6,198 nucleotides of DNA, from the NCBI GenBank assembly GCA_030039895.1, contig JASHUR010000407.1:1-6198 (forward strand), read 5' to 3'. Shown here piece after piece: positions 1 through 5,664 of the stretch (position 1 is the stretch's first letter; every line of letters starts with the position of its first letter). The position numbers and the translations under genes are program-made. This stretch comes from Acidobacteriaceae bacterium. Its GTDB lineage: Bacteria; Acidobacteriota; Terriglobia; Terriglobales; Acidobacteriaceae. The notes under the pieces were generated by a model. The model made no database searches. It saw only the letters and a list, made by a program, of their open reading frames with translations, and was not told the origin of the DNA.

Positions 1-63
1 GCCGCCCGCGGTCTGGTGGAACGGGCACTTTGCCCCATTGGACGTAATTTTCTCGTCTGCCAT
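1..63 (-). CDS. katG: Catalase-peroxidase KatG, N-terminal fragment (cut by left edge)
   Basis: Only the first 21 codons lie in the window. The reading begins MADEKITSNGAKCPFHQ and stays open to the edge. The short polar leader followed by KCPFHQ is the hallmark start of bacterial catalase-peroxidases (E. coli KatG has GKCPFHQ near its N-terminus). KatG is a cytoplasmic haem enzyme that breaks down hydrogen peroxide by catalase and peroxidase reactions; all of its haem and active-site residues would lie outside the window. The ATG at 63-61 is preceded by GAGGTGA with suitable spacing, which fixes the start. The gene is divergent from oxyR, its usual activator, across a 163-bp gap that contains an OxyR-like site. 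The fragment is short, so the call rests on the KCPFHQ start plus context, but these agree well. Confidence 0.85.
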   Translation of the reverse strand, partial: MADEKITSNGAKCPFHQTAGG

Positions 64-66
64 GTC

Positions 67-73
67 TCACCTC
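67..73 (-). promoter_or_regulatory. Ribosome binding site of katG
   Basis: Read on the minus strand, GAGGTGA sits just upstream of the ATG at 63-61, with 6 bases between GAGG and the start codon. It matches the 16S anti-Shine-Dalgarno well. It confirms that the short open frame at the left edge is a genuine gene start. Confidence 0.8.
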
Positions 74-161
74 AATCTGTTTTGTGTTTGTGTGACGCAT
101 CGCACACGCCACGGGTTAACGGAATCACTGGAACGCTCTTCGCATTTGTATCAACCTATGC

Positions 162-192
162 AATGTAGCATCATGGATATGGATTGCTCCAA
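162..192 (-). promoter_or_regulatory. Candidate katG promoter
   Basis: On the minus strand a weak -35-like TTGGAG (192-187) and a -10-like TACATT (167-162) are separated by 19 bases. Both elements are poor matches to consensus. The -35 would touch the proximal tetramer of the OxyR-like site (192-228), the layout expected for a promoter that needs an activator. TACAAA at 150-145 is an alternative -10. This is a positional guess, not a firm call. Confidence 0.25.
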
Positions 193-228
193 TACATAGT
201 TCCCATTCGGAGCATAGGCATTTCCTAT
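192..228. promoter_or_regulatory. Tandem OxyR-type operator between katG and oxyR
   Basis: The sequence reads ATAC-N7-CCAT-N7-ATAG-N7-CTAT. The tetramers are at 192-195, 203-206, 214-217 and 225-228. The known OxyR recognition pattern is four tetramers ATAG/CTAT/ATAG/CTAT, each separated by 7 bases, over 37 bp. Spacing here is exact and 14 of 16 tetramer bases match; the oxyR-proximal pair is perfect and the katG-proximal pair has one mismatch in each tetramer. Inner positions of the consensus are mostly not conserved. The last tetramer overlaps the oxyR start codon at 227-229, so bound OxyR would obstruct its own gene (autorepression) while sitting upstream of divergent katG (activation). 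Function is inferred from the pattern and its location. Confidence 0.75.
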
Positions 229-1093
229 GGAATTTCATCAGCTCCGCTACGTCTGCGCCATCGCCGAAACCGGCTCCTTCAGCCGCGCCGCCGAGCGTTG
301 CCACGTCGCCCAGCCCTCGCTCTCGCAACAGGTCCTCAAGCTCGAAGAGGATTTGGGTGCAAAACTCTTCGACCGCCTCGGTCGCAGCGTCCGCTTAACT
401 GAGGCAGGCCGCGCCTTTCTGCCGCATGCCCGCTCCATCCTTCATCAAATGGACGCCGCCCGTGCCGGAGTTGTCGACAAGCGCAACGACGTGCGCGGCG
501 CTGTCGCCGCTGGAGTCATCCCCACCATCGCGCCCTATCTTATGCCGCGCTACACGGCAGACTTCGCAAAGAAATATCCCGACGCCCGCCTCCGCATCAT
601 CGAGGAAACCACTCCGGTCCTCGTCGAAGGCCTTCGCAATCTCTCCATTGACATCGCCGTCCTTGCGCTTCCGCTCCGCCATAAGGAGTTCGAGCTGTTC
701 CCCATCCGCACCGAACCGCTCTTCGCCGTCCTGCCCAAAAACCACCCGCGCTCCTCGGCAAAATTCCTCTCCCTTAAGGACCTTCGCGGCGAGCATTTCG
801 TTATGCTCCGCGACGGCCACTGCTTCCGCGATCTCAGCATCGCCGCCTGCGCCCGCGCCCGCATCACTCCGCGCATCGCCTTTGAGAGCGGCCAGTTCAG
901 CAGCCTGCTCGGCATGGTCGCCGCCGGAGTCGGCATCACCCTCGTGCCTCAAATGGCCGTCGACCGCAGCGCAGACTGCAGCTACATCCGCATCAGCGAC
1001 GCTCGCGCCACGCGCACCATCGTTGCCGCCATCCTCCGCGGACGCAGCTTCAACCGCGTCCAGCAGGCCTTTTTGTCTGGAATCAGAAAATAG
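227..1093 (+). CDS. oxyR: Hydrogen peroxide-sensing LysR-type regulator OxyR
   Basis: A 288-residue LysR-family transcription factor (E. coli OxyR has 305). Residues 1-60 form the winged helix-turn-helix (MEFHQLRY, then SFSRAAERCHVAQPSLSQQV, then KLFDRLGRSVRLTEAG); residues about 90-288 form the periplasmic-binding-protein-like sensor domain. The diagnostic segment GHCFRDLSIAAC places Cys199 and Cys208 nine residues apart, the same numbers as the peroxidatic and resolving cysteines of E. coli OxyR. His198, Arg201, Asp202, Thr100 and Thr129, residues implicated around the E. coli peroxide pocket, are also present. It should sense peroxide through a disulfide and activate antioxidant genes, most directly the divergent katG. 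The start matches the usual LysR N-terminus; the only upstream purine run is GGAG at 209-212, 14 bases away, so translation initiation looks weak. An ankyrin gene follows after 33 bp. Confidence 0.95.
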   Translation: MEFHQLRYVCAIAETGSFSRAAERCHVAQPSLSQQVLKLEEDLGAKLFDRLGRSVRLTEAGRAFLPHARSILHQMDAARAGVVDKRNDVRGAVAAGVIPTIAPYLMPRYTADFAKKYPDARLRIIEETTPVLVEGLRNLSIDIAVLALPLRHKEFELFPIRTEPLFAVLPKNHPRSSAKFLSLKDLRGEHFVMLRDGHCFRDLSIAACARARITPRIAFESGQFSSLLGMVAAGVGITLVPQMAVDRSADCSYIRISDARATRTIVAAILRGRSFNRVQQAFLSGIRK

Positions 1094-1126
1094 ACCCGGT
1101 GATAAGCTGTTTGCGAATGGTTCCAT

Positions 1127-1831
1127 ATGACAGAACCCCAGATTGATTCTCTGGTCCGCGAGTTTGCCGATGGCCGCACGGACCTTGTCTTTCAGCTTCT
1201 CGCACAAGGCTGTTCGCCTGAGACCTTGGATCAGAATGGCGTATCGCTCATGCAGTGGTGCGCCTATTACGGCGATGTCAGCGCAATGAAGTTTCTGCTT
1301 CTTCAAGGTGCGACGTTGGATTCTCTGGGGCAAAACCTGGGTCTTGACAGCGCATCCTTTCATGGGCACTGGCGCTTGTGTAAATTTCTGCTCGAACAAG
1401 GTGCTGATGTGAATCGAGCGGATGCCCATAGTGGAGAAACTCCCCTCCATAACGCATTGTGCAAAACCGATCGTATTGTCTACGACCGGGTTCTCAGGGT
1501 GCTTCTGCTTCATGGGGCCAATCCAAACGTGACGACGAAAAACGGAGTCGAAACAGGCGGGTTCATGCGCGACTGCAGGACGAAGGGCGAGACGCCTCTT
1601 CACCGCGCCGCCGCATTTGGCGGCGAGGACACGATCAAATTGTTGTTGGATGCGGGGGCCAGAATCGACGCGGCGGACGCTAACGGAGACACGCCCTTGA
1701 GTTGGGCCAGTTGGTATCTGCGCCCGGCATCGATCCTCCGCATGCTATGCTACGGCAACTTCAGAATTCATCCTGACAATCTACCGATGCGCGCGAATCT
1801 GTTAGGAACACCGCATGGCGCGGATTCATAA
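1127..1831 (+). CDS. Ankyrin-repeat protein, possible catalase accessory
   Basis: A 234-residue protein made almost entirely of about six ankyrin repeats: roughly residues 5-35, 37-66, 70-98, 102-135, 153-183 and 186-210. Repeats 4 and 5 are the clearest (GETPLHNA...LLLHGANPN; GETPLHRAAAFGG...LLLDAGARID). Repeats 4 and 5 are separated by an irregular loop, residues 136-152, with GGFMRD. Ankyrin repeats bind other proteins; no enzymatic motif is visible. There is no signal peptide or membrane segment, so it should be cytoplasmic. It lies 33 bp after oxyR on the same strand and may be co-transcribed, although no Shine-Dalgarno is evident before the ATG; a TAA at 1103-1105 excludes an earlier in-frame start. 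By analogy with AnkB of P. aeruginosa, needed for full KatB catalase activity (but periplasmic), it may assist peroxide defence. Sampled lines are 55-57 % GC against 63-73 % in oxyR. Confidence 0.85.
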   Translation: MTEPQIDSLVREFADGRTDLVFQLLAQGCSPETLDQNGVSLMQWCAYYGDVSAMKFLLLQGATLDSLGQNLGLDSASFHGHWRLCKFLLEQGADVNRADAHSGETPLHNALCKTDRIVYDRVLRVLLLHGANPNVTTKNGVETGGFMRDCRTKGETPLHRAAAFGGEDTIKLLLDAGARIDAADANGDTPLSWASWYLRPASILRMLCYGNFRIHPDNLPMRANLLGTPHGADS

Positions 1832-1858
1832 GTCATAGCTTCCTTTTTCTCTGCTCTC

Positions 1859-4567
1859 CTAAAACGTGGCCCGCAGCCCCATCTGCATCCGCCGCGGAGG
1901 ATCGTAGCTCGTCACCTGCCCAAAGTCCTCGCTGCCTTCTGTGCTGTCCACGTACGATCCGTTCGGATGGTTCAGCACATCGAACGACGCAACGGACAAC
2001 CCCACCGTTGGGCTCTTGTCCATCTGTTTGGGATGAACCTTGAAGTCGTATCCCCACCGCAGATCCAGGTCCGAATAATCCGGCCCGATCTCCGAGTTCC
2101 GCGGCACGCCCGCCGGCCGCGCGTTGAACAGGTTCGTTCCATAATTGTCATCCCCTGTCAGAATGCTGTACGGCGTGCCGCTGTGCGCAAACACGCCCAC
2201 GCCCAGATTCAGCAGATGGCGCGGATTGATCGCCCCATAAACTCCGAAATGGTTGCGATGATGCCAGCTCGCCGGCCCCCACTCCGCATTCGGATCATAT
2301 TGGTTTTCAGGAAAGAACCAGAACCCGTCCGTATTGTTCCCGTAGTGGCTCCACGAGTACCATGCAAACCCGGTAAACCGCTTGTTGAAGCGCCCGCGGT
2401 AGTTGACGTTCAGCTCCGACCCTAGCTCCGTCCCCTCCGACTGAATCTGTCTCAACTGGGATACGTTCGGATTCGGCCTCGTCGAATAATCCGGAGGCAG
2501 TGGCGCATTGATGTCCACCGAGCGATAAAGATCATCCCACCGGTTCATCTGCCCTCCGACAGTAACCGTTCCCTTCTCACCCACCCTGCGCTCCAGCGAC
2601 AATCCATACTGGATCGAATACGGCGTTCGAATGTTCGGCGACAATACAGTAATTGACTGCGGCTGCGCCTCCAGATCCACGCAATCTGTCACCGGATAAC
2701 ACAGCGGCTGCTGGTTGGCCGAAAGCTGCAAAAATCTCAATTTGCCCGGCGTATACCGCGCCAGGTCAAGCAGCGGACCACTCCCCGTGCGGTCGTAATA
2801 AACGCCCCCGCCGCCGCGCAGCACCACTTCGTGTTTCTGGTCCCACACCCACGCAAACGACACGCGCGGCGAGAAATTATTGATGTCGCCCTCAAGAAAG
2901 TTCCCCCAGTCATAACGCAGCCCTGGAGTCACCGAAACCCGCGGCGAAAGCTTGATCTGGTCCTGGGCAAATGCGCCCACCTCATCCTGGTGGTACACAA
3001 ACCGGCTCTGCGCCTGTTTCACCGAATATCCTGAAGGGATCCCTGCCTGCTGGTTCTCGATCGCCGTCGCAATCACCGATCCGTCCGCCGCATACGTCGG
3101 GCTGTAGGTATACGACCCGTCGCGGTCCGTCAGATCATCGAATACCCTCCGCCCCAGGTGCGGTACTTGAACGCCGAACTTCAGTGTGTGCGGCCCGATC
3201 GTCCACGTCATCATCTCATTCACGCGCAGGTTGTACTCGCTCGCCACCTGGTCATTCTGCGCGCTCCCGCCGATGTAGTTGCCGTTCACCACAATCTGGG
3301 GGCCCTCCTGCACATCGGTGATCGGGTCATACTGCCGCTCCAGCACCAGCGCCGCCTCATTCAGCGCGCTCGCAGAAAGAATATAGTTATCGTGGACAAC
3401 CAGATCGTCTTCACGCCCTTTCGTGTTGTAGCCCGCTTCCGGAAGTGTCTGGTTCCCCACCCCCTCATTGCGGTTCGAGGTGTCCTGATACGCATACATC
3501 ACGGACACGTCCTGCTTATCGCTGATCTGGTGCCCTACCTTGATCGAAAACTCCGTGTCCCGCGTCGGAGCCGGCACGTTCACGTTGTAAATTCCCAAAG
3601 GATTGTCCGGTGTCGGAGCCACCGTCGCATTCACCACCGCTTCCAGGTCTTCCTCCTGCCGGTTCAGCGAGAACAGGAACATCGTGTTCTTCAGGCGCGG
3701 AATCGGCCCCGTCAAATCGCCTTCATAAATCTTGCGCGTCTCGCCCGGCTTACTCGGCGACAGGTCCTGCTGCGCGTTGAACAGCGAATCGCGGTAGAAA
3801 AAATTGAACTCCCCGTGATACGCTGCCGCCGCCTGCTTCGTAATAATGTCCATCTGTCCGCGCCCGGGCCAGTAGTACTGGGCCGAATAGGGGTCCTGGT
3901 TGATCAGGACCTCCTTCACCGCCGAAGGCGAAACCATCGCGCGGTTCGCCTCCACGCCATCCACCATCAGCCCTGTTCCGGCTGTGCCCGCGTCTCCCTG
4001 GTCCAGAAAATTGCCCATCGCCGTCACGTAATCGTTGTCAAAAATGGGCAGGTCTTTCAGGTCATTTGCCGTCATTACAGCTGTATCGCCGTTATTTTCT
4101 GACGCAGTAAGGTCGATATTCGAGCTTGCGCTCACCGTCACCTGCTGCACCGCCGTCGCAATCCCCAGCGTAATCGTCAGCGGAGCCGTCGGCACCGCTC
4201 CTGCTGTCACCGCTTCCGTGAATGGCTGAAAGCCCTTCAGCGTTATCATCAGCGTGTAGCTGCCCGCCTTGTTCGGCGTCAGCCGGAACCCGCCCGTCGC
4301 ATCCGTTGTCGTCGTGGCCACCGTTGCGCCCGTCGCGGTTGTCAGCACAACCTGCGCATCCGGAACCACCGCTCCCGTATTGTCCGTTACCGTGCCGCTT
4401 ATGGCCGCCGGCGCTGCAGCCGTATTCGCAGCTTTGCCGTTCGCGGCCGGCGCCGGAGCCGTCACTGCCGAAGCAGACGTCTGCGCCGCGGCGTCCGCGG
4501 AAGAAAGGGCCAAAGCAATCAAACCAAAGACAGAAAGAACACCCACAGCCAGCTTGGAACGAAACAA
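1859..4567 (-). CDS. Oar-like TonB-dependent outer-membrane receptor
   Basis: A 902-residue outer-membrane protein. Residues 1-28 are a signal peptide (charged FRSK, hydrophobic core, cleavage near SADAAA). Residues 30-55 are an Ala/Pro-rich linker. Residues 56-135 are a carboxypeptidase-regulatory-like beta-sandwich (ISGTVTDNTGAVVPDAQV, GGFRL, AGSYTLMITLKGF). QQVTVSAS at 141-148 resembles a TonB-box segment. About 150-245 is the plug (DLPIFDNDY, LMVDGVEANR, GRGQMDIITK). The rest is beta-barrel, with the family motif FSPRVSFAW at 565-573 and a C-terminal aromatic end (GLRATF) as recognised by the BAM machinery. Cys623 and Cys629 could form a loop disulfide. Such proteins import large substrates with TonB energy; the substrate is not readable here, and no SusD-like partner or degradative gene is adjacent. 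The start is TTG, supported by AAGAGGA seven bases upstream. At 902 residues it is on the short side for the Acidobacteriota group. Confidence 0.92.
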   Translation of the reverse strand: MFRSKLAVGVLSVFGLIALALSSADAAAQTSASAVTAPAPAANGKAANTAAAPAAISGTVTDNTGAVVPDAQVVLTTATGATVATTTTDATGGFRLTPNKAGSYTLMITLKGFQPFTEAVTAGAVPTAPLTITLGIATAVQQVTVSASSNIDLTASENNGDTAVMTANDLKDLPIFDNDYVTAMGNFLDQGDAGTAGTGLMVDGVEANRAMVSPSAVKEVLINQDPYSAQYYWPGRGQMDIITKQAAAAYHGEFNFFYRDSLFNAQQDLSPSKPGETRKIYEGDLTGPIPRLKNTMFLFSLNRQEEDLEAVVNATVAPTPDNPLGIYNVNVPAPTRDTEFSIKVGHQISDKQDVSVMYAYQDTSNRNEGVGNQTLPEAGYNTKGREDDLVVHDNYILSASALNEAALVLERQYDPITDVQEGPQIVVNGNYIGGSAQNDQVASEYNLRVNEMMTWTIGPHTLKFGVQVPHLGRRVFDDLTDRDGSYTYSPTYAADGSVIATAIENQQAGIPSGYSVKQAQSRFVYHQDEVGAFAQDQIKLSPRVSVTPGLRYDWGNFLEGDINNFSPRVSFAWVWDQKHEVVLRGGGGVYYDRTGSGPLLDLARYTPGKLRFLQLSANQQPLCYPVTDCVDLEAQPQSITVLSPNIRTPYSIQYGLSLERRVGEKGTVTVGGQMNRWDDLYRSVDINAPLPPDYSTRPNPNVSQLRQIQSEGTELGSELNVNYRGRFNKRFTGFAWYSWSHYGNNTDGFWFFPENQYDPNAEWGPASWHHRNHFGVYGAINPRHLLNLGVGVFAHSGTPYSILTGDDNYGTNLFNARPAGVPRNSEIGPDYSDLDLRWGYDFKVHPKQMDKSPTVGLSVASFDVLNHPNGSYVDSTEGSEDFGQVTSYDPPRRMQMGLRATF

Positions 4568-4574
4568 GGCAGAA

Positions 4575-4581
4575 TCCTCTT
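4575..4581 (-). promoter_or_regulatory. Ribosome binding site selecting a TTG start for the receptor gene
   Basis: On the minus strand AAGAGGA is followed by seven bases and then TTG at 4567-4565. No in-frame ATG or GTG was found in the 20 codons upstream, and the signal peptide begins directly after this TTG. The Shine-Dalgarno therefore decides an unusual start codon, which may lower expression. Confidence 0.75.
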
Positions 4582-4645
4582 CAGCGTTGTGGACGCAGCA
4601 CGCCCGTTGCTGTCGATTGCCGTTTAAGGAACGTGGGTGTGCAGA

Positions 4646-4654
4646 GCTATAGCA
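4646..4654 (-). promoter_or_regulatory. Candidate extended -10 promoter of the receptor gene
   Basis: On the minus strand TGC-TATAGC has the TGn extension and TATA core of an extended -10 element. No good -35 is present at 16-18 bases; TTGACT at 4696-4691 matches -35 well but stands too far away. A start here would give a leader of about 70 bases. The TGC overlaps the outer end of the inverted-repeat arm at 4652, so structure and promoter are adjacent. Confidence 0.25.
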
Positions 4655-4760
4655 TTTTCGGAATTACTGTAGGCCGAAGCGAAAAACCTAAAGTCAACGC
4701 GACCAACAGGAAGCGTTGACCCTCAACGATGGAAAAAGGCCACACTATTTCCGAAAATGC
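4652..4760. repeat. Nested inverted-repeat element, about 109 bp
   Basis: Outer arms at 4652-4675 and 4738-4760 are inverted copies: 12 bp perfect (GCATTTTCGGAA against TTCCGAAAATGC), then 9 further matches with two mismatches and one gap, ending in GGCC. Inside lies a perfect 8-bp inverted repeat, GTCAACGC (4693-4700) and GCGTTGAC (4713-4720), and a competing 6-bp hairpin between CGTTGA (4714-4719) and TCAACG (4723-4728). The size and terminal inverted repeats recall a MITE- or REP-like element, but no target-site duplication is visible and no second copy is present in the window. It could instead be a regulatory structure for the receptor gene. Confidence 0.6.
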
Positions 4761-4915
4761 CGTAAGCCTGCCTTCCTGCGGCAAAGGCACTCACCGGTAT
4801 GCGTCTTGCTGCGCCTCAAGAAAGAAACACTGGCCTCATCTCGCTTGGCTTTCACATCCCGTTCGTGGTCTTCCAGGCCGGGTTGAGAGGTAAACCAGGT
4901 GGTCGATTGTATCTT

Positions 4916-5620
4916 TTATGGTCGGACCACAGCGCTAAGCGCCATCGCCCACTCCAACGGTGCATCAACCAGGCAGTCGGAGCTCACTGTCTCCAATGTA
5001 TGCGATGACATTCCAAATCGGCAACCGATGACTGCTGTGCCCGCGTTCCGCGCCGTTAAAACATCCACCACCGAGTCGCCCACCATCAGCGTCTGTTCGG
5101 GCCTCACGCCCGCCTCGCGCATCAGCGTCTGCAGCCCCTCCGGATCAGGCTTCTTGGTCGTAAAACTGTTGCCGCCGTAAATCCCAAAAAAATATTTCCC
5201 CAGCCCAAGCGCATCGCAAATCCGCTGCGCCGGGCGCACCGGCTTGTTCGTCAGCACCGCAAACGCCCGCTCGCTGCCGTCGGGCATGGAGCGCAGCGCG
5301 TCCAGCGCCGCAAACACGCCCTCATAGACATACGTGTGGTCCAGCATGTGCGTCCGGTAGCACGCCAGAAAGCGCTCCAGTCCATCCTCTACCAGCGCCT
5401 CGTCGTCCGGATCGCCCAGCGCCCGCCGTACCAGCATCCCCGCGCCGTCGCCCACATACTCGCCAATCACCGGCTCAGGCAACGCCCGGCGTCCCATCTG
5501 CGCCAGCATCGCATTCACTGCCGTCGCCAGGTCCCGCCGCGAGTCAATCAGCGTCCCATCCAGGTCAAACACGATCAGCCTGATCGCCTCAGCAGCAATC
5601 GGATTCACCACTTCCAGCAT
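4916..5620 (-). CDS. gph: HAD-family phosphatase, probable phosphoglycolate phosphatase
   Basis: A 234-residue cytoplasmic haloacid dehalogenase-superfamily hydrolase. Motif I is VFDLDGTLIDS, with nucleophile Asp19 and acid/base Asp21. Motif II is LTNKP, with Thr124. Motif III is Lys157 in TTKKPDP followed by GDSVVD with Asp182 and Asp186 for magnesium. A helical cap with the LPEPVIGEYVGDGAGMLVRRAL pattern, split around residues 47-68, is typical of Gph/PGP enzymes, which hydrolyse 2-phosphoglycolate from DNA repair or oxygenation reactions. Length is near E. coli Gph (252). HAD substrate calls are uncertain; other small phosphate esters are possible. No clear Shine-Dalgarno precedes the ATG, and GTG codons 4 and 5 are alternative starts. 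It follows the CPBP gene by 44 bp and could share its transcript; the 348-bp gap beyond suggests the receptor gene is separate. Confidence 0.88.
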   Translation of the reverse strand: MLEVVNPIAAEAIRLIVFDLDGTLIDSRRDLATAVNAMLAQMGRRALPEPVIGEYVGDGAGMLVRRALGDPDDEALVEDGLERFLACYRTHMLDHTYVYEGVFAALDALRSMPDGSERAFAVLTNKPVRPAQRICDALGLGKYFFGIYGGNSFTTKKPDPEGLQTLMREAGVRPEQTLMVGDSVVDVLTARNAGTAVIGCRFGMSSHTLETVSSDCLVDAPLEWAMALSAVVRP

Positions 5621-5664
5621 GTTTTGATTTTATCGGCGTCTGCGCCCCATACCACGCACCGGCC

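Larger units (their letters stand above)
4568..4915. other. Intergenic region between receptor gene and gph
   Basis: A 348-bp stretch without a convincing gene. From the receptor side it holds the ribosome binding site (4575-4581), a possible extended -10 (4646-4654), a nested inverted-repeat element (4652-4760), and then about 155 bp downstream of the gph stop with only short weak palindromes (TGCCTT/AAGGCA at 4769-4774 and 4784-4789). No U-rich intrinsic terminator for gph was found. Short open frames here lack a good ribosome binding site and recognisable sequence. Confidence 0.7.

Noticed and set aside
158..171. ATGC-N6-GCAT inverted repeat in the katG-oxyR gap as a second OxyR site
   Set aside because: It does not follow the ATAG/CTAT tetramer pattern or the 7-base spacing; probably chance.
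395..1603. 402-codon open frame on the minus strand across oxyR and the ankyrin gene
   Set aside because: Its frame is kept open by GC-rich codon bias opposite two well-supported genes. The translation is low-complexity (many Ala, Asp, Gly) with no recognisable domain.
1832..1858. Bidirectional terminator in the 27-bp convergent gap between the ankyrin and receptor genes
   Set aside because: There is a T-rich stretch but no stem-loop.
3158..4102. 314-codon plus-strand open frame inside the receptor gene
   Set aside because: Antisense shadow rich in Arg, His and Val, lying fully inside the receptor coding sequence, with no family resemblance.
4652..4760. Nested palindrome as a proven insertion element
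   Set aside because: No target-site duplication, no transposase and only one copy here; kept as an inverted-repeat element of unknown nature.
4769..4789. TGCCTT/AAGGCA hairpin as a terminator for gph
   Set aside because: Only a 6-bp stem with a 9-base loop, no following U-run on the minus strand, and about 127 bp beyond the stop codon.
4900..4930. GTGGTC/GACCAC inverted repeat at the 3' end of gph
   Set aside because: Six-base arms with a 19-base loop overlapping the gph stop and no U-tract; likely chance.
4799..5008. 69-codon plus-strand open frame in the gap before gph
   Set aside because: No good ribosome binding site, no recognisable sequence, and its end runs into the 3' part of gph on the other strand.
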